The notes beneath the pieces are model-generated. The model worked only from the letters and a program-made list of their open reading frames with translations, was not told where the DNA came from and searched no databases. Shown one piece after another: positions 45,929 through 54,834 of a DNA stretch of 62,226 nucleotides (the first letter of the stretch is position 1; each line of letters begins with the position of its first letter). The stretch covers positions 1 through 62,226 of the forward strand of contig JBCBRH010000026.1 in the NCBI GenBank assembly GCA_039819785.1, read 5' to 3'. Origin of the DNA: JBCBRD01 sp039819785 (GTDB lineage: Bacteria > Pseudomonadota > Alphaproteobacteria > Rhizobiales > Hyphomicrobiaceae). The position numbers were made by a program, and so were the translations under genes.

Positions 45929-46568
45929 ATGAATGACAATGATCTGCACATCACGAAGCCACTTGTTCGCCGTGAGCCTTGGAACAAAGGCAAGCTGATT
46001 GGCCCCAAGCCACTGCTTCGACCAAAGCACGTTTTGGGCCATCGGGACGAAGTTGCAGCTCGAAAAACGAGACCACGATTTGGCCCTCTTCAATCTCGCG
46101 ATCGACAGTAAGCTGCGTGGCTGCGATGTTGTGGCAATCCGCGTCGAAGATACCGTACCGCGTTGCTACGCTTTGGACCGGGCCATCGAACGTCAGAAGA
46201 AGACCGGCGGGCCGGTCAAGTTTGAATTGACGGATCAGACGCGGGAGGCGCTCGATACATAGATCAAAGAGTACCGTCGTGAGGTCGGCCAATGGCTGTT
46301 TGCCGGTCGCGTTGATCCTCAGCGGCATCTAACCACGCCACAGTATGCTCGGCTGCTGGGAGAATGGCTGGCTAGCGTCGGGCTCGACCCGACGATGTAC
46401 GGCACACATTCGCTTCGCAGGACAAAGGCAACGCTGATCTACAAACGCACGGGCAATCTGCGCGCCGTGCAACTCTTGCTTGGCCACACGAAGATCGAGA
46501 GCACGGTTCGATATCTCGGCATCGAGGTCGACGATGCTCTTGAAAACGCAGAGCAAGTTGACGTGTGA
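45929..46568 (+). pseudogene. decayed tyrosine recombinase (phage-type integrase)
   Basis: Two lesions break an otherwise intact integrase. The N-terminal frame (MNDNDLHITKPLVRREPWNK) shifts near 46030, where the sequence continues in another frame as LALFNLAIDSKLRGCDVVA. An in-frame TAG at 46260 then interrupts the gene. After the TAG the catalytic end is still readable: THSLRRTKATLIYKRTGNLR and LLGHTKIESTVRYLG, with the Arg, His and Tyr residues. The final TGA is at 46566-46568. It is a widespread alphaproteobacterial family of short recombinases, and here it is inactive. Confidence 0.88.
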
Positions 46569-46776
46569 ACTACCTGGATAGAGCGGACACGCTCTGCCCA
46601 ACCCAATAGGAGTCTTCGGGCCAGGACCGGAACTTGTTCAGCAGCCTGATATGGAAATTCAAGTACGCTCAATAGCTGCCGATAAGCCCACCAATGACTC
46701 GCATCCAGCGCTTGTCGCGTCACTCAAATTATTTCCGAGACTTCTGATTTATTTCGCGAAGGGTTTTATATGTAAG

Positions 46777-47754
46777 CTAATCGGTCTCAATATTTATCTT
46801 CAATTCCATCAAGTCCAACTCCGGACGTGCCGGCCGAAAACTGCTACACAACTCCTCCATTTCCTTCTGAAGGTCAAAAAATCGAGCCGGATCTGTCCTC
46901 ACTGATATCGTATAAATATTTTGGCGAATTTCCGCATACACTTCTGAAAACATTGAGGCGCCTACACCGAACCGCTCAAGGTATGAGATAACATCAAGAA
47001 CTCGTCCGACCATGCTCACCCTAAACCGAAACGACACTCTAACTTCTTTTGAAGGGGAATAAAATTCACCCGCGAAAAATCGAGGCGAAGTGTCAACAAC
47101 GTAATAGTGCGAATACCCTCCCTTAAGCATTCCAAAGAAGCCAATGGAGTCCTTGTCGGAAACGACTCGAAACCCGCTGCGGCCAACCAGAACCAATGCG
47201 TTATTGGGACCCAAGTTGAGATTGTTTCTTATTTCCTTAACACGTCCGTGCCTAGCTACTGGGCTATTGCCAAGTTCCCCCTCTTCGTCATTGCACGGAT
47301 TGGTGCTTGCCTTACTGTAAGCTGTGCGAATATTTTTGGACATCGGAGTCGTCTGATCGTTTGGGGTGCGTGAAAGTAGAGATTTGAGTTCTTCCTGGCA
47401 GGTCAACACAGCCTTTGCGGGCGCCCGTCTAACATCAATCCGCTGCTTCCTGACGATCCGCAGCGGGATGCTGCAATCCTTATAAATCACAGGAATCACA
47501 GTCTTTAGACGTTCCAGCGCGAAACTGATCTCATCAAGTACGTTTTCGCTTTGTACGGAATGTGGCGAAAGAATCGGAATGACAACCTCGGCATCCTCAA
47601 TCGCTCGCTCGATTTCACGGTCCCAGCTGGCGCCCGCCGGTATGCTTATCTTGTCGAGCCAAATATTAAAGCCAATTTCTTGCAAGCCATGGGCAAGAGA
47701 CTCTGCAAAATCCCCGTCGGCTCTGGAGTAGCTTACAAATATCATAGGCCCCAT
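46777..47754 (-). CDS. TIR-domain protein with a beta-rich C-terminal domain, candidate defence NADase
   Basis: The product is 325 aa. Residues 4-125 are a TIR domain: IFVSYSRADGDFAESLA, then WLDKISIPAGASW and SPHSVQSENVLDE, where Glu75 is at the position of the catalytic Glu of TIR NADases. After a polar linker (130-185) comes a domain of about 140 residues. Its strands and final helices (VLVGRSGFRVV, VDTSPRFF, VRVSFRFRVSM, FFDLQKEMEEL) remind me of an SPFH/band-7 fold, but that is tentative. The start ATG 47754 has AAAGGG six bases upstream. Base composition is AT-richer than the core genes. It lies between the recombinase remnant and an IS, a typical defence-island place. Confidence 0.8.
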   Translation of the reverse strand: MGPMIFVSYSRADGDFAESLAHGLQEIGFNIWLDKISIPAGASWDREIERAIEDAEVVIPILSPHSVQSENVLDEISFALERLKTVIPVIYKDCSIPLRIVRKQRIDVRRAPAKAVLTCQEELKSLLSRTPNDQTTPMSKNIRTAYSKASTNPCNDEEGELGNSPVARHGRVKEIRNNLNLGPNNALVLVGRSGFRVVSDKDSIGFFGMLKGGYSHYYVVDTSPRFFAGEFYSPSKEVRVSFRFRVSMVGRVLDVISYLERFGVGASMFSEVYAEIRQNIYTISVRTDPARFFDLQKEMEELCSSFRPARPELDLMELKINIETD

Positions 47755-48047
47755 ATGCTGCCCTTTCGGCCCTAACTAGTACGATCGCAAAATCTACGTT
47801 TAGGAGCATCATACTACCGCTCAGCAGACTCAAGACCGCAAGGGTAGCCCTATCACTTATCGAGTTCTATGACTGCCTTGGGTCTTGGTTGCGTGAAAAC
47901 GTTTGCCTCGAGGGTAGCTCTGCTGTTGAGCGCTCTGATTGCTCGAATTTAGTAGATTTTTCCTTTGAGGGCCGCTCAGTCGCCCTGATGACCACTGAAG
48001 CGCTGCCAGTGATCCTATGAGTTCGACGAAGCGATCATTCCAGCGAG

Positions 48048-49490
48048 TTACGCCGCTTGGATCTCTTTGATGAGTTCCTTGACGCCAACGATGTTGATGA
48101 CGCGCGTAAGATTGTAGGTCAGTACGGCAAGCGCCATTTCGGTGGCGACTTTCGGTAGCCTCCTGCAGAGGAAGTGCGTCGCGCCCATGCGCATCTTGAT
48201 CGTGCCAAACGGATGTTCGACGACCTCTCGCCGGGTGCGCATGGCATCCGGGTTTCGGTCAAGGCGTTCTTGCACGGATTCGAGTACATCCTCATTTTCC
48301 CAACGAGAGATGACGCGCCGTTTGGCCGTCGTGCATCGCTGCTTGAACTCACATTGGCCGCAGGCATTGGTCCAGTAGCGCCCGAATCTCTTCTCCCCAT
48401 CCCGAACGGTGTGGTGATAGCTGAGTTGCTGGCCTGCTGGGCAGCGATAGACATCCTTGTCGGCAAGATAGGCGAAATCCTGTTTGCCAAAGCGGCCTTT
48501 CGATTTTGCGCCAGATGTTATCGGCTTCGGCAGTGTCACCTTGATGCCGGCGTCATCACAGGCCTTAATCTCTTCACCGCTGTAGTAACCGCGATCCGCT
48601 ACGGCTTCGAGTTCGTCAACGCCAAGAACCTCTTTCGCTTGGTTCCCCATGTTGGCCAGCTGCGCCCGATCCGTGCCGCTTTTCGTCACTTCGTGCGCAA
48701 TAATCAAGTGGTGCTCGGTATCGACAGCCGTCTGCACATTGTAGCCAACGACGCCTGACCCACGCTCGCTGGTTGCCATCGAACGACTGTCGGGATCGGT
48801 GAATGAGACCTGCCCGTCGGGCGAGGCCAGCATTTGCTTTTCGATAGCGTCGAGCTTTTCCATTTCCGAATGTAGCTTCTCAAGCTTGTCCTTGAGCCTG
48901 ATCCTTTTCAGCGTGATCGCATCAGTCTGCTCTTGCAGATCGGCGCTGTCGAGTTGCGAGAGATACCGAGAAACGCTCTCTTCCAACTGCTTCCGCCGAC
49001 GCTCAACTTTTGCCTTGGTGAAGTTGTTGTCGCGATTGTTGACGGCCTTGAATTTCGAGCCGTCGATGGCAACGCTGGCTTTGGTCAAGAGGCCCATCCG
49101 GCGACACAACTCAACGAATTGCGCGCAGACCTTTTTGATTGAAGGCCCATTGTCCTTACGAAAATCGCAGATCGTCTTGTCATCGGGCGCGAGCCGCTGG
49201 ATGAGCCAGATGACTTCGAGGTTCCGTCGCGCCTCGCTCTCCAGTCGGCGGCTTGAATGGACGCGATTAAGATAGCCATAGATGTAAAGTTTCAGAAGCG
49301 CAGATGGGTGGTAGCCGGGCCGACCGGTCGCCGCTGGCTCAACGTCATTGAACCCCAGTTCGGCAAGATCAAGTGCGTCGACGAACGCATCGACTGCGCG
49401 AACAGGATTGCTTTCATCGACCCAATCATCGAGGCATTCCGGCAACAATGTCGACTGACTGCGGTCGGCCCCTTCGATAAACCGCTTCAT
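48048..49490 (-). mobile_element. IS1182-like element, intact transposase gene
   Basis: The transposase has 480 aa and no internal lesion. The N-terminal DUF772-type domain (GRPGYHPSALLKLYIYGYLNR) is followed by the DDE core: AIDGSKFKAVNNRDNN, DRGYYSGEEI and the late VVEHPFGTIKMRMG with the Glu. A coiled-coil insertion sits at about 160-220. Near residue 370 there is a Cys-rich CGQCEFKQRC zinc-like motif usual for IS1182. I could not find matching terminal inverted repeats by eye, so the element ends are not defined; the coordinates give only the coding sequence. Confidence 0.9.
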
Positions 49491-50032
49491 CGCTCACCCC
49501 CGAGAATTGCGAGGAGAATCATAGCCGAATCGTTCTTTTTACGCAGCCAGGGTCAATCGCTACGTCTGCTGACTGTCGGCTTTTGGCGAGATTGAGACAC
49601 TTCCCTCGATGAACCTGATGAATTGCCCTGCCCATGAAGGTCACTCTGCTTTGTCGACGGCTGAAGTAACTTCAGGAGCGGACACTCTCAGTCGGCAGTT
49701 CCAGCAGGTACACTAGCCATCTGCCGATGGCGACTTGTGGGATTGACCGACGGTTTGGCGCAGGAGCCCTGACACCTTGGGCCAATAGGGTGAGTGTACT
49801 GCTCTGCAACGAGCAGCTTGAACTTGGTCCGCTCACTGGTAGTCGAGCGGAGGATCCGATAGGGAGCCAGGCAACGCGCCTGACCCTGAAAGGGAAGAGA
49901 TGGCTACGGAGCTTGTCACGTTAACAGACTTATGATTATGCTCCCTATGCGCGTTAATAGATGAGAAACGTGCACGTAAGTCTACAACCTGTAATTCCCG
50001 AATTTTTAATTCTTTGATCAGGAGTGAATATA
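49491..50032. other. intergenic region after the IS1182-like transposase
   Basis: About 540 bases with no credible gene. It probably includes the right end of the IS. The phrase ctgactgtcggctttt near 49568 recurs almost exactly near 51806, on the other side of the next two genes. Confidence 0.5.
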
Positions 50033-50422
50033 ATGCGCAACGCAACGCTCTATCTTGCCATTCTAATCGCAACCTTTGTTACAGCCGAAAATAGTCCAGT
50101 CAAAGCGGCACAGCTATGCGTAGGTGCCAAAGGCAAAAATTTTGGCACCAGTTGGCGATGCGAATATGAAGCTTATGTAACTACTGGGTGGTGTACTAAG
50201 CGCGACGGCGCTCATGATCCTCGATACTCGATCACACTAAATATCGCGGAGCCTCGTACCGATAGCACAAATGGAGTCCAACATGTGACTAAGAATATTG
50301 ATATTCCCGGACAATGCAATAATGCTTGTGCATGGGCTAAGGCCAAGCCGATCGGGAATTGGAAGGATGAACTGCCTGAATTTGAAAGTGGCATTCGATG
50401 TAATGTCCGCTCGTGGCAATAG
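50033..50422 (+). CDS. small exported cysteine-containing protein (129 aa)
   Basis: The family is not recognised. A clear signal peptide is present: MRNATLYLAILIATFVTA with probable cleavage after VKA. The mature part of about 104 residues has six Cys (near LCVG, WRCEY, GWCTK, GQCNNACAW and IRCNV), compatible with disulfides in the periplasm. ATG 50033 follows GGAG at good spacing, and a GTG at 50024 is in frame. It is unlike the neighbours in being AT-rich, and it stands convergent to the channel gene. Confidence 0.6.
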   Translation: MRNATLYLAILIATFVTAENSPVKAAQLCVGAKGKNFGTSWRCEYEAYVTTGWCTKRDGAHDPRYSITLNIAEPRTDSTNGVQHVTKNIDIPGQCNNACAWAKAKPIGNWKDELPEFESGIRCNVRSWQ

Positions 50423-50466
50423 GGTCAATCTCAAACTAAGTCTCTTTGCCAAGTCTTAAGAAGCGA

Positions 50467-51450
50467 TCACGCCGACTTGTTTGTCAATACGGTAAGTGAG
50501 AAGCCGACAAAGAAGACACCACAAATGGAATTCAGCAGCACCAATATTCTACTGATTGTCGAATTGGGTATTATGTCGCCATACCCAAGAGTGGTGAGAG
50601 TAACAGTGCCAAAATAGGTAAAATCCACTAGGCTCCATTTCAGTTCGGAATCAACGATACTATCGAGCTGCTCTAGAAGCTCGCTATCGCGTAATTGCAC
50701 TTGCTTCATGAACGATTCGATTGCTCGCTTGACGCTCGAAATATCTTCAGACCGCACAAGATCTGACACAAGCTGACGCTCGATGTCTGGCGAGGCTGGA
50801 CCATTCGTAATTGACTTCACCAATTTCTCGTCCTTGACCAGATCCAGAAACTCAATATTTACCGGTGCACTCGGGATGCTTGGGTCAAAATATGGTAAGC
50901 GGATCCAAAACCGCATAGAATAGCTTCCATCGATATCAAACTCGGCAGGGGAGTGCCAGAGCAATTCGCCTACGACTGCATACGAAGGGCGCTTTTCTAT
51001 GGTCTCCAACGCAGCAAGTATAACTTGCTCATTTTTTCGTAACTTCAGTAGAGCCACAAGAATCTCTTGGTTTTTAATTAGCTTTTCTATTCCGCTCCGA
51101 TATTCAGACAACGCGCGTCCTTCCGATGTCGCGCTTGAAAAGTGGTACGATTCTTTCGATGTCACAAAGCAGGCATAATGGATCGTGCCAAAACTAAAGC
51201 AAATGGCACAGTACAGAACAAGGAGCCCCCCAATTGGGGGAGTGTCCCCTCGCATTCGGACAAGATGTCTTCCGAAACGAAATAGGTAGAACGAAATAAT
51301 TGCTCCAAGCGCGACGGACAACCACGGGCTCATTTCCAAGAAATACCTGAAATGTTTAGTGACGAAAAATGGAGTGACAAATAGAAAAAAGACTACTATC
51401 AGGACTATTGCATCCAAGGGCCGCAGCACAGCCCTAAAGAAATCCAACAA
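50467..51450 (-). CDS. potassium-channel-like membrane protein with a large extracytoplasmic insert
   Basis: The product is 327 aa. Three helices (about 13-33, 42-60 and 74-96) are followed by a soluble domain of some 165 residues, then a pore helix with filter TTLGYGD (276-282) and a last helix (290-312). Filter and last helix belong to the two-TM ion-channel family (Ion_trans_2). Topology places the insert outside the cytoplasm, just before the pore, which is not usual for this family. A ligand-sensing or gating role for the insert is inference. The final five residues are the only C-terminal cytoplasmic part, so there is no RCK domain. Confidence 0.82.
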   Translation of the reverse strand: MLDFFRAVLRPLDAIVLIVVFFLFVTPFFVTKHFRYFLEMSPWLSVALGAIISFYLFRFGRHLVRMRGDTPPIGGLLVLYCAICFSFGTIHYACFVTSKESYHFSSATSEGRALSEYRSGIEKLIKNQEILVALLKLRKNEQVILAALETIEKRPSYAVVGELLWHSPAEFDIDGSYSMRFWIRLPYFDPSIPSAPVNIEFLDLVKDEKLVKSITNGPASPDIERQLVSDLVRSEDISSVKRAIESFMKQVQLRDSELLEQLDSIVDSELKWSLVDFTYFGTVTLTTLGYGDIIPNSTISRILVLLNSICGVFFVGFSLTVLTNKSA

Positions 51451-51995
51451 AGTATTTTCCTTCCCAATGAATTAATTCTGTCGAAGTAGATGTTAGGCCG
51501 CAGAGAAAAATACCCTATTCGTCGGCAACGATAGCCCTAGGCCAAGCGGACGAGATATCCGAAGACTACGTAGATTACATTGTCTTCTTCTGGCAATCTC
51601 GGATAGCGCTTACCGGCAGCAATTTACGATAGAGGAATGCGGGTGAACTTCAATACTGTTGGCGCAGTGCTAACCCGCAATGTTCCCTTGATGGCCCGTT
51701 ACCCCCGTGGCCACAGTTGCGCGGTCGAAGCTTAGCCGGACGCGGGTGGACCCTTAAGCTACGAGCGCGCCATGGACCGCTTTGGGTCACTTTCAACGCC
51801 CACTGACTGTCGGCTTTCAGGGCGCTGCGCTCTCCAAGCTCTCCTAATCAGATAACGCATGTTTCGAACGGCGGCTTGGCTAGCGGTCATGACGGTCCAA
51901 GCTCCCCCAGATGCGGACATCATCTGCGGGTGTGGCCGGACCGTCGATGCCTAAGCTGCCGATTGCGGCTTGTGGGCTTCGCGTCACGCTCACGC
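51451..51995. other. intergenic region between the channel gene and the plasmid-type genes
   Basis: About 545 bases. No gene was seen. A near-copy of the ctgactgtcggctttt phrase from 49568 is at about 51806, possibly a scar of an insertion event. Confidence 0.45.
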
Positions 51996-52442
51996 TCAAT
52001 CGGTGGCGTCCAGCTTGGCCTCTTGCTCTAACCAAGCCCGCACCCGCGCCACGCAGTCGCTGTGGCTCAACGCGGCCGTGTCATCGAATGTGAAATACTC
52101 ACCATCCAGCGCTACGTAGATGGCGGTGATGTTGCCGGTCAGATGCTCGATGCTCTTGAAGCTTTCGCCAGCACCGGTGTTGTGCCAGTGCTTGGGCGGG
52201 AGAACTTCGAGTGCTTCGATCCACTGCTCTTGCGTGATACGGATCGGTTCTGACTTGAACGCTGCTTCATGGCGCGCCTCGGCGGCCTCATAAGGAAGCG
52301 CGACCAACGCGGCCCCATAGTCGCCTTCCAATCGCGCGATGGCGTCGGCGTGATGCTCGCTCTTGCGGATCAGATCAATGATGCGATTTGAAGCGGTGCA
52401 GTAGACGACATTGGGCAGTCGGGGTTTCGATGCGGCAACCAT
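51996..52442 (-). CDS. conserved plasmid/ICE protein (DUF1419-like)
   Basis: The product is 148 aa. The C-terminal half has EALEVLPPKHWHNTG, then ESFKSIEHLTGNITAIYV and GEYFTFDD, which resembles the DUF1419 proteins on rhizobial plasmids and conjugative elements. The function is not known. It is two bases downstream of the next gene upstream in the same direction, so the two form an operon. The family name is given from memory of the motif and should be read as likely, not certain. Confidence 0.65.
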   Translation of the reverse strand: MVAASKPRLPNVVYCTASNRIIDLIRKSEHHADAIARLEGDYGAALVALPYEAAEARHEAAFKSEPIRITQEQWIEALEVLPPKHWHNTGAGESFKSIEHLTGNITAIYVALDGEYFTFDDTAALSHSDCVARVRAWLEQEAKLDATD

Positions 52443-52444
52443 TG

Positions 52445-52900
52445 TTAGGCAACGTCCGGTTCGTCGACGTCACCAACTTTGAGCGCATCAATGTCAGCCT
52501 GGGTTTGCACCTGACCCGCGAGGAAGGTGCCGTTCTTGCCTGGCTTCTTCCATATCGACACGTAGTGCTTGGCTTCGCCAGCGGGCGTCACGGGGCCGCG
52601 AAGGTCGGGCCGACCATCGTCATCGGCTTTGTTCTCGGCATCGAATAGCGCGATGTCACCCTTGCTTTCGCCTAAGACGGCGTAGACGTTTGGGTTGTCT
52701 TCAACTGGCCGCGTATTCCCACCAAGGTATTGCTTCAGTTCGCCGGTCTCTTTGTCCGGGTATTCGCGCTTCCAAAGATCCACATTGTGGGTCACGCCGG
52801 ATTTGAGGCGCATCTGACCGCTCCAAAGCGGTTGTTTGTCGGTGGCTGCGGTTGTGCGGAACAGCAGGATTTGGCCGGGTTCTAGGTTTAAGTCTCGCAT
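52445..52900 (-). CDS. conserved plasmid/ICE hypothetical protein (DUF736-like)
   Basis: The product is 151 aa from ATG 52900, which has GAGGGAG upstream; a start five codons earlier exists. Features are LWSGQMRLKSGVTHNVDLWK, a YPDKETGELKQYLGG turn and AKHYVSIWKKPGKNGTF, a beta pattern resembling small DUF736-type proteins of conjugative plasmids. The match is partial, and the protein is longer than DUF736 members I know (about 100 aa). It precedes the DUF1419-like gene by two bases. Confidence 0.55.
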   Translation of the reverse strand: MRDLNLEPGQILLFRTTAATDKQPLWSGQMRLKSGVTHNVDLWKREYPDKETGELKQYLGGNTRPVEDNPNVYAVLGESKGDIALFDAENKADDDGRPDLRGPVTPAGEAKHYVSIWKKPGKNGTFLAGQVQTQADIDALKVGDVDEPDVA

Positions 52901-53081
52901 GGGTTTCTCCCTCATTTTTCGTTTTCGTTGGTGACGACGGACGACCGTCTGACCACGGGAAAAATGATGCGACAGGGGTGCAGCACACGCAACCTAAGTG
53001 CCTATTATATATGCACTTTCTTATCCACAGATGGACGTGGTGGCGGCTCTCTTTGCGCAAAGCAGTCGGCCTCGCGCCATT

Positions 53082-53131
53082 CCTCGGAGCCAGGCCGTTC
53101 CCCAACGGGCCTCCGGGGCCTGGCTTCGAGG
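53082..53131. other. strong hairpin in a 470-bp noncoding region
   Basis: cctcggagccaggcc (53082-53096) pairs with ggcctggcttcgagg (53117-53131): 15 bp with one G-U pair and a 20-base loop. The loop itself contains gtt-cccc-aac. No T-run follows on either strand, so a simple terminator is unlikely. The whole region 52901-53310 is GC-rich and shows no convincing gene. An oriT, a structured RNA or a plasmid-maintenance site are possible. Confidence 0.5.
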
Positions 53132-53310
53132 GGTGGGGCGGCCATTCCTTGGTGAGGGGTGTTGGTGTTTGGCGGACGCGTGAGCGACCGAAGCCGGATG
53201 GCCAAGACAAGCGCCAGCGCAGGCTTGGTTCACGAGGGCGCGGCCGCGCGAGCGGCACGCCTTGGCCTGTCAGGAAAATTTGCAGCACCACCTATAATAG
53301 ACAGATAATC

Positions 53311-53339
53311 TTGATTTTATGGATTACATGCACTATACT
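53311..53339 (+). promoter_or_regulatory. sigma-70-type promoter of the toxin-antitoxin module
   Basis: TTGATT (-35, 53311-53316) and TATACT (-10, 53334-53339) are separated by exactly 17 bases and lie 32 bp before the antitoxin start. Nothing else in the accessory region looks this close to consensus. Confidence 0.7.
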
Positions 53340-53371
53340 GACAATAAGGAACAAGAGAAAGAGCATCGATT

Positions 53372-53623
53372 ATGAAGATGACAGCAAAGGATGCAGCGCA
53401 AAAGTTCGGCGTATTGGCGGACCAGGCGTTGCAAGAACCCGTGACGATTACGAAGCATGGTCGAGACCACTTGGTGGTGCTCTCGGCTCAGGAATATGCG
53501 CGGCTGATGAAGCGCGACCGCAAAGTCATGGCAACGGCAGACCTGCCGGATGACTTGCGTGACGCGCTTAAGACCGTCGAAATCCCTGACGATGGCGGCC
53601 AGTTCGATCACGAGGTTGAGTAA
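53372..53623 (+). CDS. Phd/YefM-type antitoxin
   Basis: The product is 83 aa. The N-terminal half is a Phd/YefM DNA-binding fold: TAKDAAQKFGVLADQALQEPVTITKHGRDHLVVLS is recognisable by its AxxxFGxLxDxAxxEPVxITKHGR pattern, here described rather than quoted in full. The acidic C-terminal half (PDDLRDALKTVEIPDDGGQ) should wrap and neutralise the toxin. It precedes the toxin gene by 23 bases. Antitoxins of this class usually repress their own promoter; the region 53311-53371 would hold the operator. Confidence 0.9.
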   Translation: MKMTAKDAAQKFGVLADQALQEPVTITKHGRDHLVVLSAQEYARLMKRDRKVMATADLPDDLRDALKTVEIPDDGGQFDHEVE

Positions 53624-53646
53624 AACGAAAATAGGAGGTGCCATGT

Positions 53647-54084
53647 GTGGCATTCCAACTCCCAAAGCCGGGTACTGTGATCCGGTATGCTTATCTGTGG
53701 CGTGAAGAAGCCGCACGCGGTCAAGAAGAAGGGCTTAAAGACCGGCCAGCGGTCGTGGTCCTCACAACGCAAACGGATGATGGCCAGCACCGGGTGATGG
53801 TCGTCCCCATCACCCACTCACCACCCAGCGATCCCGACCGCGCCGTTGAAGTGTCTGCTGAGACCGCACGGCGTCTTGGCCTTGATGACGGCCGCCAGTG
53901 GATCATCACCGCTGAGTGCAACTATTTCGCGTGGCCTGGGCCTGATCTGCGGTTCGTGCGCGGTAAAGAGCCACCGACCGCCGACCTTGGATTTCTAGGT
54001 TCGAAGCTCGCACATAAGGTGCTGGACAAGGTTCGCAGTGAAGGACGCTTACGAACGCTCGGCATGGTGCCGCGTACAGAGTAG
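53647..54084 (+). CDS. PemK/MazF-like toxin, endoribonuclease family
   Basis: The product is 145 aa. It has PKPGTVIRYAYLW at the N-terminus, the beta-barrel segment RPAVVVLTTQTDD and VMVVPITHSPP, which match the PemK/MazF (CcdB-like) fold, and it is encoded directly after a Phd-type antitoxin. GTG 53647 was chosen because AGGAGG is eight bases upstream; a GTG at 53638 overlaps that site and cannot use it. The proposed action is cleavage of mRNA; pairing with a Phd-type rather than MazE-type antitoxin is a mixed but known arrangement. Confidence 0.82.
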   Translation: MAFQLPKPGTVIRYAYLWREEAARGQEEGLKDRPAVVVLTTQTDDGQHRVMVVPITHSPPSDPDRAVEVSAETARRLGLDDGRQWIITAECNYFAWPGPDLRFVRGKEPPTADLGFLGSKLAHKVLDKVRSEGRLRTLGMVPRTE

Positions 54085-54234
54085 ATGCTGCGTTGGACCG
54101 CTGAAGCCTAAGCGTATCTACACGAAGTTTGTGCTCGTTCATTTTACGCATACCATCTAAGTCGTTCGCAATGCCGTAGGGATTCTGCGGGGCGGTCTGC
54201 GGACCCAAGACGACGCACCACCTAAGGCTGAGGC

Positions 54235-54540
54235 TTAATGAATAACCCAGCCAGGTTTTCGCGTTTCACAGTCAAACTCGTTTCCAGGGGCGGGCGCTGA
54301 CTGAAGCCATTCGATCAGTGCTTCTGTTTCACTAGGCGTCAATTTTACTGCCATATCGGCCAGCATCTTGACGTCGGTGCTATGCACTTGCTCGGGTGTC
54401 GAGCAGAACACAGACTTCCAAAATACAACTCTTCGCATCATGGCTGCGATTGTAGCAAGGCGAGAAACGACGAGGATAAAGTTGCGATCAGACTTTTCCG
54501 ATTTCGCAAACCGAGCACGATCAGGTTCTGTCGCGCCCAC
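54235..54540 (-). CDS. hypothetical protein, about 101 aa, coupled to an HTH gene
   Basis: The family is not recognised. The last 38 residues (MAVKLTPSETEALIEWLQSA then a polar tail) look like an amphipathic helix and are the most protein-like part. The start at 54540 lies inside the end of the LuxR-type HTH gene upstream (20-base overlap), so translation may be coupled. A short form from an internal Met is possible. There is no other evidence of function. Confidence 0.4.
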   Translation of the reverse strand: MGATEPDRARFAKSEKSDRNFILVVSRLATIAAMMRRVVFWKSVFCSTPEQVHSTDVKMLADMAVKLTPSETEALIEWLQSAPAPGNEFDCETRKPGWVIH

Positions 54541-54742
54541 ACCAGACCGCTACAGCATGCGCTTTGGTTTTGGCTGATAGCTTTCGTAGAACGCCGGAAA
54601 ATACTCGACGCACTGTGTGCGGGCTAAGGTTAAGGCTTCGGGCTAGCTCGAGGTCTGTCCGACCACGCGAACACTCCTGAAGACACAAAAGTTCGATAGG
54701 AGTCAGTTGCGTGCCCTGAGGCGAGGCACCCTCATCAGCCAT
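54521..54742 (-). CDS. HTH-only LuxR/NarL-type DNA-binding protein (73 aa)
   Basis: Almost the entire protein is a LuxR C-terminal HTH: LTPIELLCLQECSRGRTDLE, then LARSLNLSPHTVRRVFSGVL and RKLSAKTKAHAVAVW. There is no receiver or ligand-binding domain. ATG 54742 is preceded by GGGGTGG. HTH-only LuxR proteins need another signal or partner to control them; here they lie next to a signalling locus. It is the first of two such genes within about 1 kb. Confidence 0.75.
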   Translation of the reverse strand: MADEGASPQGTQLTPIELLCLQECSRGRTDLELARSLNLSPHTVRRVFSGVLRKLSAKTKAHAVAVWCGRDRT

Positions 54743-54834
54743 TATTCCACCCCAGAGTCACCCACGTGTTGCATGACATTCGTCACGCGGTCCAACAGAC
54801 GAACCGCTCCCAAATATAACCATCCCCGAATATA

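Noticed and set aside
47755..49600. Terminal inverted repeats of the IS1182-like element
   Set aside because: No convincing matching ends were found by eye on the two sides of the transposase gene.
52852..53553. Plus-strand open frame of 233 codons across the toxin-antitoxin promoter
   Set aside because: It crosses a strong promoter and the antitoxin gene in another frame, and it is Arg/Gly/Pro-rich noise from GC-rich DNA.
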